From an uncultured Lachnospiraceae bacterium (GTDB lineage Bacteria > Bacillota > Clostridia > Lachnospirales > Lachnospiraceae), in contig CAMUYA010000001.1 of assembly GCA_947164865.1 (NCBI GenBank), positions 62,001 through 126,000 of the forward strand: a stretch of 64,000 nt of DNA, given 5' to 3'. Position numbers and translations under genes: made by a program. Numbering within the stretch: position 1 is the first letter of the stretch; every line of letters starts with the position of its first letter. This document shows positions 17,503 to 27,023 of the stretch, piece after piece. The notes under the pieces were generated by a model. It did no database searches and was not told where the DNA came from. It was given only the letters and a program-made list of their open reading frames with translations.

Positions 17503-17522
17503 ATCCGGTCTTCATACCGGAT
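17503..17522 (-). other. Leader hairpin of the Na/Pi symporter gene
   Basis: Perfect seven-base stem ATCCGGT / ACCGGAT with a six-base loop, located about 12 bp upstream of the AAGGAAA ribosome site. It may influence translation or mRNA stability; no T-tract follows. Confidence 0.4.
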
Positions 17523-17676
17523 AAACACATAACAATCCTGCTGACATTAATTATTTTATACAATCCCCGCTCAGGTATTCAATTGATAAAATCTACAAGT
17601 TTTGAGAAAAATGTCTCTGTATTTTGAATAATTTTGCATATTATCCCGGGGCAGACACAGTTTTACAGGTGCGATA

Positions 17677-19038
17677 TCACTCATTCTTTTCCTTCTTTTT
17701 TGAATAGAAGGTATATGTATGTTTGCCGCGGTTCTTGGACTCATACATGGCAGCATCGGTGTTCTTAAGGAGTGAATCCGTACTCTCCACATCCTTGCCG
17801 TTCACAATGCCTATGCTGATAGATATCGTCGGGAGCCCATCGGCAATATTCTCAAGCTCTTCGTTTATCTGGCTTATTTTGGATTCTATAAGCCTGCGGG
17901 GCATTCCCGCAGAGTGGACAATGAATACCACAAACTCATCACCGCCTATACGGCAGATGCAGTCATCGTCACGAAACACACCGTTAAGCACCTGCACAAG
18001 CTTTTTGAGCACTTTGTCACCGGTCTCATGACCGTAAGTATCGTTTATGGACTTGAAATTATCCACATCGATCATCATCATGTACGTTGTACTCAGATCT
18101 ATTCCGGTCAAAAGAAGCTCGTATCCGGCACGGTTATACGCACCTGTAAGCTCATCGTGTGAAGCTTTATAATTCAGATTTTCAAGACTTGATTTATATC
18201 TTGCATACATCTTGTTGTAGGCCTGCGCAAGATATATGAACTCGTTGGCTCCCATCTCCGGTATCGGGCTGTCGGATTTAATATTATCCACTGCCCTCAA
18301 TACAGGGTGTATCCCCAAAAGTGAAGTGAGCCTTACCATAAACACTATCGACAGCACCTGGACAACGATTATGATCCTCATAAAGTTGATCTCATGTCGG
18401 AGCGACCCTGTTTCCTCAGCTCTGGAATTCTCAGTCAGCTTGTCGACTTCCTCGAGGCTCTCCTCCATATCGTTACGGATGCGGTCCTTCATCTTGTAAT
18501 AAGCTTCATCAAGCACCAGTTCGGTTGCACGATGCATCTTACCTTCGGCATCCAGCGCAGCATCCTCTTTGCTGAGTACTATGGTATCGAGTATCTCGGG
18601 ATAATCACTATAGCCCTTTGCCTCGACCACAAGCCGCATTGCATAATATTCCCGATCCATAAGGCTCACAGAACCATTCATAGCTTCTTTCAGCTGCTCC
18701 AAAGCGGGAGCGGTCATCTCACCCAGGTCCATTTTCTCTATGGCAGCTTCACGTCTGTTGGATTCAAAGGCTTCGGTAAAATAGTTATCCATAAAAACCC
18801 GTTCGCCGTTAACAGTAAACCTTTGTACCATCTCGGTCAGATAATCGGAAGCCTCCATGAGCTCACGCGCAGCCTCATCCAGCTTTGAGTGAGTTTCCTC
18901 CGCTTCGACAAGCCGCAGATATGATCCCGTAAGCCTGAAGGAAGAGACGACAACAGCTCCTGAAAATATCACCATGGATACCACCAGCCAGATATGAATA
19001 TTACGTAATGATAATCCTTTTTCTTTTATTTTTTTCAT
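17677..19038 (-). CDS. Membrane diguanylate cyclase (GGDEF)
   Basis: Makes cyclic di-GMP. About 453 residues. A membrane helix at about 15-35, an extracytoplasmic helical sensor region to about 205, a second membrane helix, a HAMP-like linker, then a GGDEF domain from about 285. The active site reads RIGGDEFVVF, and an inhibitory I-site RDDD lies exactly five residues before it, so product inhibition is expected. ATG 19038 (GAGG seven bases before it) is preferred over the TTG codon just upstream. The sensor part resembles four-helix chemoreceptor-like input domains; ligand unknown. The EAL protein at 31848 is a potential antagonist. Confidence 0.93.
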   Translation of the reverse strand: MKKIKEKGLSLRNIHIWLVVSMVIFSGAVVVSSFRLTGSYLRLVEAEETHSKLDEAARELMEASDYLTEMVQRFTVNGERVFMDNYFTEAFESNRREAAIEKMDLGEMTAPALEQLKEAMNGSVSLMDREYYAMRLVVEAKGYSDYPEILDTIVLSKEDAALDAEGKMHRATELVLDEAYYKMKDRIRNDMEESLEEVDKLTENSRAEETGSLRHEINFMRIIIVVQVLSIVFMVRLTSLLGIHPVLRAVDNIKSDSPIPEMGANEFIYLAQAYNKMYARYKSSLENLNYKASHDELTGAYNRAGYELLLTGIDLSTTYMMMIDVDNFKSINDTYGHETGDKVLKKLVQVLNGVFRDDDCICRIGGDEFVVFIVHSAGMPRRLIESKISQINEELENIADGLPTISISIGIVNGKDVESTDSLLKNTDAAMYESKNRGKHTYTFYSKKKEKNE

Positions 19039-19098
19039 CAAGTAACCTCAAGTAAGTAAAAATATACAGATTTAGGATCAGGAGTATTCTGCAGACTG

Positions 19099-19884
19099 TC
19101 AGATCAGCCCGTAATGCTCCAAGCCTTTTTTGATGCCGTCGTCCCACAGGTCTGCAGTGACATACTCACTCACTATCTTTGCCTCTGATGCTCCGCCGCC
19201 CATACACACGCTGTGGCCCGCATATTTAAGCATGCTGATATCGTTCATGCTGTCGCCGAAGGCGTAGATATGATCCCTTTCTATGCCCAGCTTATCACAG
19301 ATCCACTTTATACCGGTGGCCTTGGATGTGTCCTTGGGGATAAATTCGACTATAACATTTCCCTCATGCATTATTATATCCATAAAGGGAACCACGGCAT
19401 TTTTTATTGTATCATAATCCGTATCCGGAAGTATATCGGCGGAGAACTTGTTTACCGGTTCCTTACCGTCATATTCATCCAGCAGCTTTGCTCTGTCTCC
19501 AAGCCTTTCGAACAGCTGATCCACATAGGGATCGTCCTCAAACCCCGATGAAGAAATGAAATGTACAAATGGGCCTTCTAGTACGATAGGCATGTTGCAG
19601 CGCTTTGTCACATCGATTATAAGCTCTACCTGATCATGCGAAAGGCTGTTTTCGTACAGGATCTCACCGTTCATCTCAATATGGTTCCCGCAGGCAGCGA
19701 TAGTCCCGTCAAAACCTATATCCAAGAGCTCTTTGGAGCATATATTCGACATGGCTCTTCCGCTACACAGAAATGCTAAATTACCGTTTTCTCTCAATTT
19801 GCGTATAGACGGTCCCACACTTTCAGGTATCTCGAATTTACCGTCCCATAGGGTTCCGTCTATATCAAAAAATACAGCATTCAT
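19099..19884 (-). CDS. HAD-superfamily phosphatase, Cof type
   Basis: Cytoplasmic sugar-phosphate-type phosphatase of 261 residues. Motif I FFDIDGTLWDG near the N-terminus gives the nucleophile and general acid aspartates, motif II is FLCSGRA, and motif IV is HIYAFGDSMNDISML with a C2-type cap between them. The physiological substrate cannot be read from sequence. ATG 19884 begins the motif directly; the ribosome site is weak. It follows truB on the same strand with a gap of 53 bp and may be co-transcribed. Confidence 0.92.
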   Translation of the reverse strand: MNAVFFDIDGTLWDGKFEIPESVGPSIRKLRENGNLAFLCSGRAMSNICSKELLDIGFDGTIAACGNHIEMNGEILYENSLSHDQVELIIDVTKRCNMPIVLEGPFVHFISSSGFEDDPYVDQLFERLGDRAKLLDEYDGKEPVNKFSADILPDTDYDTIKNAVVPFMDIIMHEGNVIVEFIPKDTSKATGIKWICDKLGIERDHIYAFGDSMNDISMLKYAGHSVCMGGGASEAKIVSEYVTADLWDDGIKKGLEHYGLI

Positions 19885-19937
19885 ATCTTTATATATCGTC
19901 CTGATCTAAGTATTTATAATGTCTTTCCGCAAATTTA

Positions 19938-21014
19938 TCACAAAAACATCTTCTCGGGCTTATAGGATTTTATACCCTTTTCATACCTGTACAGAGCTGA
20001 GAAAGTGCCGTCGGGTTTATATACCCTGACACATTCGTGCAGGTTTACAGCATCATGCCGAGTTATGTTAACTGATTCCTTATTGTCCGGAGTTATGTTA
20101 GCTGCATTTGTATCCGCTTGATTTATGTAAACCAAGTCCGACTCCGCAAGTATATTTCCGTTTTCCAGTTTTGGAAGTGATGATTCCTTTACTGTCATTG
20201 CGGGCAGGTCCGTAAAAAGAGCATCAACTCCTTTTACACACTCATTCAGCCTATCTTCATCCTTAAGCTTCTGGATCCGATCCAGAGTATAAGCCTCATC
20301 TGCCCCAAACACTCCCACTCTGGTTCTCTCAAGGCTTTTCATGGTTCCGCCGCATCCCAGCTTTTCGCCTATATCGTTACAGAGCGTCCTGATATATGTT
20401 CCCTTGGAGCAGTGCACTCTCATTTTAACTATCGGAAGAGAAATATCCATGATCTCAATATCATGGATATTGATCCTTCTGGGCTTTCTCTCTACTTCTA
20501 TTCCCTTTCTGGCAAGGTCATAAAGCTTTTGTCCGTTAACCTTAAGGGCAGAGTACATAGGCGGGATCTGATCCTGCTCACCGATAAATGAAGATATCAT
20601 ATCGCGGACAGTTTGTTCATCTATTCTCCGGATCCTTTCTGCGGCTGTTTCCAGCATCTCTTCTATAGGAAAGTCTTTGGTGATGTTTTCTGAGATGTTT
20701 TTGGAAACAGTTTCGGAATTATTCTTTTCCTTTTTTTGTGGGGTTATCACTCTGCCGCTTATATCCTGTGTATCTGTGCTCACACCAAGCAATAGTTCAG
20801 CCACATATTCCTTGTCATGATCTGTTAGGAGCTCCACAACCTTGGTGGCATTTCCAAGGCATACGGGAAGAACGCCGACCGCATCCGGATCCAGTGTACC
20901 GGTGTGACCGATCTTTCTTTGGCCGAATATTCCGCGCAGCTTAGCCACCACATCAAAGGAGGTAAAACCAGCGGGTTTATATACATTTACAATACCGTTG
21001 TATTCGTTCTTCAT
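19938..21014 (-). CDS. truB: tRNA pseudouridine(55) synthase
   Basis: Makes pseudouridine at position 55 in the T-loop of tRNAs. 358 residues from ATG 21014 (GGGG seven bases upstream); an upstream in-frame ORF start adds 14 non-family residues. The catalytic Asp is in HTGTLDPDAVGVLP, and the family segments KEYVAELLLGVSTDTQD, PPMYSALKVNGQKLYDLAR and KGTYIRTLCNDIG are present. An Asn/Lys/Glu-rich insertion of ~40 residues lies after GRVITPQ, before the helix that precedes FIGEQDQIPP, and the C-terminal PUA-like region has another low-complexity insertion, so the protein is longer than the usual ~300. Confidence 0.97.
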   Translation of the reverse strand: MKNEYNGIVNVYKPAGFTSFDVVAKLRGIFGQRKIGHTGTLDPDAVGVLPVCLGNATKVVELLTDHDKEYVAELLLGVSTDTQDISGRVITPQKKEKNNSETVSKNISENITKDFPIEEMLETAAERIRRIDEQTVRDMISSFIGEQDQIPPMYSALKVNGQKLYDLARKGIEVERKPRRINIHDIEIMDISLPIVKMRVHCSKGTYIRTLCNDIGEKLGCGGTMKSLERTRVGVFGADEAYTLDRIQKLKDEDRLNECVKGVDALFTDLPAMTVKESSLPKLENGNILAESDLVYINQADTNAANITPDNKESVNITRHDAVNLHECVRVYKPDGTFSALYRYEKGIKSYKPEKMFL

Positions 21015-21099
21015 AATATATCCCCGGCTTCCAGATTTGTCAGAAGCTACAGGCACTTGCAGCCTTCAGATTATCAAGTGCCGGCTGATGAGTTACAGT

Positions 21100-21996
21100 T
21101 TATCCTATATCTCGCGCCAGCTGCGCCTTCAGTTCGTCCAATGAATCAAATTTCTTTTCCGGTCTCTTAAACGATTCAAGCTCTACCGTGGCTGTTGCGC
21201 CGTAAAGGTTTCCGTCAAAATCATAGAGATATGTCTCAATACCCGGCGTATCCTCGCCGCCCACAGTCGGCTTTAATCCGATATTGCTTATGGATCTGTA
21301 AAGTTTTCCCTTTACAAGCGTATTTCCCGAGTATACTCCGAATGGCGGGAGAAGCTTATTCTCGGGGATTCTGATATTTATAGTCGGAAAACCGAGGGAA
21401 TGACCTATATGATTTCCCTTTTTTATGGTTCCGGATATGCTATAGGGTGTTCCCAGCAGTGCGGTAACAGTCTCCATCTCGCCCTTTTCCACATGTTCAC
21501 GCACAAGCGTTGATGATATCACATTACCCGAGGCGTCACATACCTTTTCAATAGCTTTAAACTCATACCCGCATTCCTCAGCCATACTCGTAAGCAGAGC
21601 GGCATCTCCTTCTCCCCGGTTTCCAAAAGAAACATCCTCTCCCGCTGCAAGAAACCTCGTATTCATCTGATTTACAAGATAATTCTTTACAAAGTCGCCG
21701 GGCTCAGTGGCTGCTGTCTTTGGATTCATCGGAAACTCTATCAGAAAATCAATTCCCATTCTCTCAAAGATCATGTGCTTCTCGGCATTGGTCGAAAGTA
21801 CCCTCGAATCACCGCCAAAAAGCACCGATGGCGAAGGATCAAAGGTGAAAACGCATGCAGCCAATCCTCTTTCCTTTGCCTGTATTATCTCATCCAGAAG
21901 CCTTCTGTGTCCAAGATGCACACCGTCAAACTTTCCTATCGCTACTGCTGTATCATGCTCTATATAAAATTCAGTTGTATCTGCAATTATTTCCAC
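21100..21996 (-). CDS. ribF: Bifunctional riboflavin kinase / FAD synthetase
   Basis: Converts riboflavin to FMN and FMN to FAD in the cytoplasm. 298 residues with GTG start at 21996, AAAGGGA about nine bases upstream; the ATG-type start further up lies inside the terminator of the previous gene. The N-terminal nucleotidyl transferase part shows IGKFDGVHLGHRRLL, and the C-terminal kinase part shows GTVKKG-like GTIKKGNHIGHSLGFPTINI and PPFGVYSG. It is separated from nrnA by a terminator and precedes truB by 85 bp. Confidence 0.96.
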   Translation of the reverse strand: MEIIADTTEFYIEHDTAVAIGKFDGVHLGHRRLLDEIIQAKERGLAACVFTFDPSPSVLFGGDSRVLSTNAEKHMIFERMGIDFLIEFPMNPKTAATEPGDFVKNYLVNQMNTRFLAAGEDVSFGNRGEGDAALLTSMAEECGYEFKAIEKVCDASGNVISSTLVREHVEKGEMETVTALLGTPYSISGTIKKGNHIGHSLGFPTINIRIPENKLLPPFGVYSGNTLVKGKLYRSISNIGLKPTVGGEDTPGIETYLYDFDGNLYGATATVELESFKRPEKKFDSLDELKAQLARDIG

Positions 21997-22014
21997 TGAT
22001 TCTTTTCCCTTTCG

Positions 22015-22047
22015 AAAAAAAACCGCCACCGGCCAAAGCAGTGACGG
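22015..22047 (-). terminator. Intrinsic terminator after nrnA
   Basis: Stem CCGTCAC / GTGGCGG (22041-22047 with 22023-22029) followed on the minus strand by eight T (22015-22022). It ends the rimP-to-nrnA transcript, or attenuates it before ribF. Confidence 0.8.
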
Positions 22048-22054
22048 GCAGTGC

Positions 22055-23023
22055 TTATGTATTCTTACCCAGCTGCTCGGCGATGCGGTCGCTGAGGTTG
22101 TTAACGCAGTCGTGGAAGGTGCCCTTCATGGTGCATCCGGCAGCACGGTTATGACCTCCGCCTCCGAACTTTACTGCGATCTTGGCAACATCCACAGCTT
22201 CAGACGAGCGAAGCGATACCTTAAACTCCTGCAGCGCTGTCTGATACATAAATATAGCCACATCTACTCCGCGGATATTCACAAGCTGATTTACGATTCC
22301 CTCGTAATCCTTGGGAGCTACGCCGTAGAATTCGGCAGTCTTAAGATCTACAAGGCTCACGATACAGCGCTCATCCATAAAGCGTACGCTCTCCATCATA
22401 CAGCGTCCCATTATCTGTGACTGCAGATATGTCTTCTCAAAGAAAACACGCTGTATAAGCTTGGGGAAATTGAATCCGTATTCCATCAGGTCAGCCGCCC
22501 TGCGCATCGTATCAGGCGAGGTGCATTCATACTGGAACACGCCTGTATCTGTCACCATTCCGCAGTATAATGCCATAGCCACGTCCTTATCAATGTACTG
22601 CTTGTCCATCAGCTTGCAGAGAAGCTCTGCCGTAGCGCTTATCTCGGGCTCTACGACATTGATATCCCCGTCACCTTTGTTACTTACATGATGATCAATA
22701 TTGATACGCTTTTTGGCCTTATCAAAATATTTCTGTGCACCGCACAGACGATCATAATTGCAGTCAAGTGCAAAATATACATCGTAAGGAACCGGATCAT
22801 CCGCAAAGTCGTGTACGATCTCATCATATCCCACAAGGTCGTTAAAGATAGTGGGACAATACTCGAGATTTACGATAACCTTTACTTCAGGCATCGCATT
22901 GAGGATATAACGGCGCAGAGCAAGGCATGAACTGATTGCATCCCCGTCGGGGCGGATGTGACCGCTTATACCGATTTTTTCAGCGCCTTCGCACTCTTTT
23001 ATTATGTCTAAAATGTCTGTCAT
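22055..23023 (-). CDS. nrnA: DHH-family oligoribonuclease / pAp phosphatase
   Basis: Degrades 2-5-mer oligoribonucleotides and 3'-phosphoadenosine 5'-phosphate. 322 residues from ATG 23023. The DHH motif is RINIDHHVSN, earlier metal ligands are in SGHIRPDGDAISS, and the DHHA1 C-terminal domain ends with KFGGGGHNRAAGC. An upstream in-frame extension of 23 codons reads through repeat sequence and is rejected; the GAGGTG ribosome site comes from the palindromic repeat at 23028-23107. It follows rbfA as usual in Firmicutes. Confidence 0.95.
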   Translation of the reverse strand: MTDILDIIKECEGAEKIGISGHIRPDGDAISSCLALRRYILNAMPEVKVIVNLEYCPTIFNDLVGYDEIVHDFADDPVPYDVYFALDCNYDRLCGAQKYFDKAKKRINIDHHVSNKGDGDINVVEPEISATAELLCKLMDKQYIDKDVAMALYCGMVTDTGVFQYECTSPDTMRRAADLMEYGFNFPKLIQRVFFEKTYLQSQIMGRCMMESVRFMDERCIVSLVDLKTAEFYGVAPKDYEGIVNQLVNIRGVDVAIFMYQTALQEFKVSLRSSEAVDVAKIAVKFGGGGHNRAAGCTMKGTFHDCVNNLSDRIAEQLGKNT

Positions 23024-23027
23024 TAAA

Positions 23028-23107
23028 TAAAACACCTCATCAGTCGCTTTCAGCGACAGCTTCCCCTCAAGCGGAAACCAAGTACCGGTCATATTCTTTC
23101 TAAAGGG
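23028..23107 (-). repeat. Shine-Dalgarno-donating palindromic repeat, copy 2
   Basis: On the minus strand: a degenerate CTTGAGGGGAAG half, stem GTCGCTGAAAGCGAC, then TGATGAGGTGTT, whose GAGGTG serves nrnA. Same layout as the copies at 5560-5632 and 28972-29026. An upstream AATTGACCTCCCC segment adjoins the rbfA stop. Confidence 0.6.
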
Positions 23108-23115
23108 GAGGTCAA

Positions 23116-23526
23116 TTATTCATCAGCCTGAGAGTCTTCTTCCGAATCTCCACGATCTCTGGCAGCGTTTTCGTCATGAGCAATAACTTCATCGATCTTG
23201 TGTGTCATGCTTACGCCGTACTCGATGGACTGATCCATAACGAAATTGATCTCGGGAGTGTTTCTCAGATTAAGCCTGTGAGCCAGTTCTCTGCGGATAT
23301 AGGGAGCGGCGCTTTTAAGACCCTTTCCGGTATTCTCCCTCTCCTGCTCGCCTCCGAGCACAGATATCCAGACCTTGCAGGTCTTGAGATCCGGAGCCAC
23401 CAGCACATCAACCACGCTTGTCCATGGGCTGATGCGGGGGTCCTTTATCTCGTCCCGTATGATCACGGAGAGTTCCTTTTGGACCTCCCCGTTGATACGG
23501 GTATTCTTAATACTGTTTTTACGCAT
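23116..23526 (-). CDS. rbfA: 30S ribosome-binding factor A
   Basis: Assists maturation of the 16S rRNA 5' end and cold adaptation. 136 residues; the KH-like fold segment VQKELSVIIRDEIKDPRI, then SVLGG and the helix PYIRRELAHRLNLRNTPEINF are typical. The acidic Asp/Glu tail (about residues 117-136) is a local extension. GAGG of the ribosome site overlaps the infB stop region, so translation follows infB closely. Confidence 0.97.
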   Translation of the reverse strand: MRKNSIKNTRINGEVQKELSVIIRDEIKDPRISPWTSVVDVLVAPDLKTCKVWISVLGGEQERENTGKGLKSAAPYIRRELAHRLNLRNTPEINFVMDQSIEYGVSMTHKIDEVIAHDENAARDRGDSEEDSQADE

Positions 23527-23530
23527 TTTA

Positions 23531-26416
23531 TTACCTCGGTACTTCTACCATGATGTAAGCTTCTACCTGGTCAAATTCGGCAACCTTGTCGAAGTCCTCG
23601 AATACAAGACCGCACTCGAAGCCTGCCTTAACTTCCTTGACATCATCCTTGAAGCGCTTGAGGGATGCAAGAGCACCTTCGTAGATCTGCTCTCCGTCAC
23701 GTGTGATACGGATCTTGCAGCCACGCTGGATCTCACCGTCAAGCACATAGGAACCGGAGATATTTCCGATAGCCGAAGCCTTGAAAATCTGGCGGATCTC
23801 GGCATGTCCGATGATCTTTTCCTCAAATACGGGATCGAGCATACCCTTCATCGCAAGCTCGATATCTTCGATTGCCTTATAGATGACATCATAGAGCCTG
23901 AGGTCGACGTTCTCTTCCTCTGCGGTAGCCTTTGCGGTTGCATCGGGACGAACATTAAATCCGATGATGATGGCATTTGATGCGCTTGCAAGGGATACGT
24001 CGGACTCGTTGATGGCACCTACGCCGCCGTGAATACACTTAACCACAACCTCATCATTTGAAAGTTTGGTAAGTGATTCCTTGACTGCTTCGACAGATCC
24101 CTGTACGTCAGCCTTAACGATGATATTGAGCTCCTTAAGGTTGCCCTCTTTGATCTTGGAGAAGAGGTCCTCAAGGCTCATGCGACCCTTGATCTCTTCG
24201 AGCTTCTTAACCTTGTTCTCTGCCTTGTATGTCTCCGCGAATGCCCTTGCGCTCTTATCGTTCTCGTGAGCGATGAACACCTCACCTGCCTCGGGAACAT
24301 CGGAAAGTCCGAGAATCTCAACGGGAGTGGACGGAGTTGCTTCCTTAACACGTGCTCCCTTATCATCGATCATGGCACGCACTTTACCGTATGCGGCACC
24401 TGCGGAAATGAAATCTCCGACATGAAGAGTTCCCTTCTGTACAAGAACGGTAGCCACAGGTCCGCGTCCCTTGTCAAGCTCAGCCTCGATAACAAGACCT
24501 CTTGCGGTTCTGTCGGGATTTGCCTTGAGTTCGAGCACATCTGCGGTAAGAAGGATCATATCAAGGAGATTTTCGATACCTTCACCGGTCTTGGCCGAAA
24601 CGGGTGCAAACACTGTCTGTCCGCCCCAGTCTTCCGATACCAGCTCGTACTCCGAAAGCTCCTGCTTAACTCTGTCAATATTTGCAGAGGGCTTATCAAT
24701 CTTGTTTACTGCAACTATTATCTCTACACCTGCAGCCTTTGCATGGTTGATAGCCTCTACAGTCTGAGGCATAACACCGTCATCAGCTGCTACTACAAGG
24801 ATAGCGATATCGGTGGAATTTGCACCACGCATACGCATAGCGGTAAATGCTTCGTGACCGGGAGTATCAAGGAATGTGATCTTCCTTCCGCGCACATCTA
24901 CCATATATGCACCGATAGCCTGGGTAATACCGCCGGCCTCTCTGTCGGTAACACGGGTGTTTCTGATAGCATCAAGGAGCGAAGTCTTACCGTGGTCTAC
25001 ATGTCCCATTACGCAGACAACGGGAGGTCTCTCCTTGAGAGTGCTGGCATCATCCTCTTCCTCTTTAAGAAGCTCTTCTATTCTGTCTACCTTAACCTCA
25101 TGCTCGCAGAGGATCTCATACTCCATAGCGATGGTCTCGGCATCTTCGAAGGAAAGCTCATCATTAAGTGTTACCATCTTTCCCGCAAGGAAAAGCTTCT
25201 TGACGATGTCAGCGGGGCGCTGCTTCATCTTTTCGGCAAGTTCCTTTATGGTGATGGAATCAGGCAGGGTGATGACTTTGATAACTTCTTCCTGAACTTC
25301 CTGCTTCTTCTCGGGCTTAATGAATCTTCCTGCCTTCTTAAACTCGGATTCTTCCTCAAAGGCTATATCTTTTCTTCTGTCTCTGTCTTTTCCTTTGTCA
25401 CGTCTTCCCCCGCGACCTTTTTCCGAATTTTCTCCCACGGGCGGAGCGCTGAACCCTTTTTGATTCCTAGGGCCTCCAAATCCAGCTCCCTGTCTTTCAT
25501 TAGACCTGCCATCTCTACCAGTATTATTAAAGCCACGGCCACCACCTGGACCGCCGTAGCCGCCGCGATTATCCCTTTGTACCCCTTCTTGCCCTTGCCT
25601 GCCAGGCCTCTGAGTGTTTGCTTGCCCTTTGCCATTTGAAGCACCTCCTCTTTGCTGGAACTGATTCTGACCGGGACGATTCTGTCCTCCGGTTCTTGTT
25701 ACTGTTACTCCTGCGTTTCCTTCTCTTACGCTGCCTGTTTCAACCGGAGCAGGTGCTGTCTGTGCCGGCGTAGGTGCCGGAGTCGGAGCAGGTGTCGGAG
25801 CAGGTGCTGCGGGAGCGGGCTTACGTGCAACATTTTTGTTGTCGGGAACCATCTGCACACTGGGTGTAGGTGAAGGCGGTGTGAGCGGCTTGATGGGCCT
25901 TACGGGCATCTGTCCGCGGTTATTGTTTCCGCCAAAACCGCTGTTTCCACGGTTATTATTTCCAAAAGCGCCGTTATTTCCCGGGCGTCCGCTTCCTGCG
26001 GGTCTTCCCTGTCTGTCGTTGATAACGATACTGATCTTCTTTTTCTTGGGAGGCTCCTGTGCCTGACTTACAGGTGCGGACTTGGCAGGTTTTGCCTCAG
26101 GCTTAGCTTCCTTTACGGGTGCTTCTGCCTTTACAGGTTTCTCCTCCTTAGCGGGCTTTTCCTCTTTTACAGTTTTTTCTTCCTTTGCAGGTTTCTCTTT
26201 GGCTGCAGCCTTTTCCTTTGCAGGCTTTTCCTCTTTTGCTGCAGCTTTTCCGGAAGATTTTCCGCCCAGCTTTTTCTTTAAATTGCTAACCTGCTCATCA
26301 TCGAGTCCGCTTGATGCGGTCTTAGTCTCATAGCCCAGATCCGCAGCAGCGGCAAGAACATCGGCATTCTCGATCCCAAGCTCCTTAGCAAGTTCATAAA
26401 CTCTCATTTTTGCCAT
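23531..26416 (-). CDS. infB: Translation initiation factor IF-2
   Basis: GTPase that brings initiator tRNA to the ribosome. 961 residues from ATG 26416; a start nine codons upstream would overlap ylxQ and is less likely. N-terminal IF2_N domain ([11 protein letters not shown]), then a ~330-residue low-complexity region: [12 protein letters not shown] repeats, a Pro/Ala tract and an Arg/Gly/Asn-rich tract. The GTPase domain has GHVDHGKTS (G1), DTPGHEAF (G3) and NKIDKP (G4). The domains after it end with [18 protein letters not shown]. Part of the rimP-nusA-infB operon. Confidence 0.98.
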   Translation of the reverse strand: MAKMRVYELAKELGIENADVLAAAADLGYETKTASSGLDDEQVSNLKKKLGGKSSGKAAAKEEKPAKEKAAAKEKPAKEEKTVKEEKPAKEEKPVKAEAPVKEAKPEAKPAKSAPVSQAQEPPKKKKISIVINDRQGRPAGSGRPGNNGAFGNNNRGNSGFGGNNNRGQMPVRPIKPLTPPSPTPSVQMVPDNKNVARKPAPAAPAPTPAPTPAPTPAQTAPAPVETGSVREGNAGVTVTRTGGQNRPGQNQFQQRGGASNGKGQANTQRPGRQGQEGVQRDNRGGYGGPGGGRGFNNTGRDGRSNERQGAGFGGPRNQKGFSAPPVGENSEKGRGGRRDKGKDRDRRKDIAFEEESEFKKAGRFIKPEKKQEVQEEVIKVITLPDSITIKELAEKMKQRPADIVKKLFLAGKMVTLNDELSFEDAETIAMEYEILCEHEVKVDRIEELLKEEEDDASTLKERPPVVCVMGHVDHGKTSLLDAIRNTRVTDREAGGITQAIGAYMVDVRGRKITFLDTPGHEAFTAMRMRGANSTDIAILVVAADDGVMPQTVEAINHAKAAGVEIIVAVNKIDKPSANIDRVKQELSEYELVSEDWGGQTVFAPVSAKTGEGIENLLDMILLTADVLELKANPDRTARGLVIEAELDKGRGPVATVLVQKGTLHVGDFISAGAAYGKVRAMIDDKGARVKEATPSTPVEILGLSDVPEAGEVFIAHENDKSARAFAETYKAENKVKKLEEIKGRMSLEDLFSKIKEGNLKELNIIVKADVQGSVEAVKESLTKLSNDEVVVKCIHGGVGAINESDVSLASASNAIIIGFNVRPDATAKATAEEENVDLRLYDVIYKAIEDIELAMKGMLDPVFEEKIIGHAEIRQIFKASAIGNISGSYVLDGEIQRGCKIRITRDGEQIYEGALASLKRFKDDVKEVKAGFECGLVFEDFDKVAEFDQVEAYIMVEVPR

Positions 26417-26435
26417 ATTCACAACATCCTTTCGA

Positions 26436-26744
26436 TCATTCATCCATTAAAGCAATAATTTTATCGGCAAACCCGGCTTCCGTCACCGCTATCGATACGC
26501 GGTATTCATGTCCGGTTCCGTGTCCCAGGCTTTCGCCGGTCCCCCATACCCTGTATGGGATTTCATAATAAACACATTTGTCTTCGAATTTCTTCTTCGT
26601 GTTATCCGAAGCATTCTCCGCGATGATCACCAGTCTGGCGCTTCCTTTGCGGATCGCATCAAGCACCTGGCTTTCTCCGCCTGTAAGGTTCCTTCCTCTG
26701 GCAGCAAGCCCCAAAAGTGAAAGAATCTTTTTTTCTTTATCCAA
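26436..26744 (-). CDS. ylxQ: L7Ae-family ribosomal protein YlxQ
   Basis: Small RNA-binding protein (102 residues) of the L7Ae/L30e/Gadd45 family, probably binding kink-turn RNA. The opening [25 protein letters not shown] and [17 protein letters not shown] match the family. It overlaps the rnpM gene by eight bases, implying coupled translation, and sits in its standard position between rnpM and infB. Confidence 0.9.
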   Translation of the reverse strand: MDKEKKILSLLGLAARGRNLTGGESQVLDAIRKGSARLVIIAENASDNTKKKFEDKCVYYEIPYRVWGTGESLGHGTGHEYRVSIAVTEAGFADKIIALMDE

Positions 26745-27003
26745 GATTTTCGAATTCTCCTTTCAGCTTTTCGTAGGTTCCTGCCGGAACGGGCATCTTA
26801 AAGGCACGCTCGACGGACTTTTTTTTGAAAGCTTTTTCGAGGCACTGAGGATCTTTACATATGTATGCTCCTCTGCCGTTTTTTCTTCCTGAGGGATCAA
26901 GTGAAAAAACATCCTCGCTTTCCTTTACGATCCTTATAAGCTCGCTTTTTTCTTTTTTCTCACCGCAGCCTATGCACTGCCTCTGGGGTTTAACCTTTGC
27001 CAT
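26737..27003 (-). CDS. rnpM: RNase P modulator RnpM (YlxR, DUF448)
   Basis: 88-residue nucleic-acid-binding protein; its Bacillus homologue modulates RNase P. Typical opening RQCIGCGEKKEKSELIRIV with the C-x-x-C pair, then DPSGRKNGRGAYIC and the C-terminal helix CLEKAFKKKSVERAF. Lies 20 bp after nusA and overlaps ylxQ. Confidence 0.93.
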   Translation of the reverse strand: MAKVKPQRQCIGCGEKKEKSELIRIVKESEDVFSLDPSGRKNGRGAYICKDPQCLEKAFKKKSVERAFKMPVPAGTYEKLKGEFENLG

Positions 27004-27023
27004 TTGCCGTCCTTTTGCTTTAC

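Noticed and set aside
24266..25639. Long plus-strand ORF (457 codons) opposite infB
   Set aside because: Lies wholly antisense to the conserved GTPase region; composition follows from infB codon use, no ribosome site or family motif.
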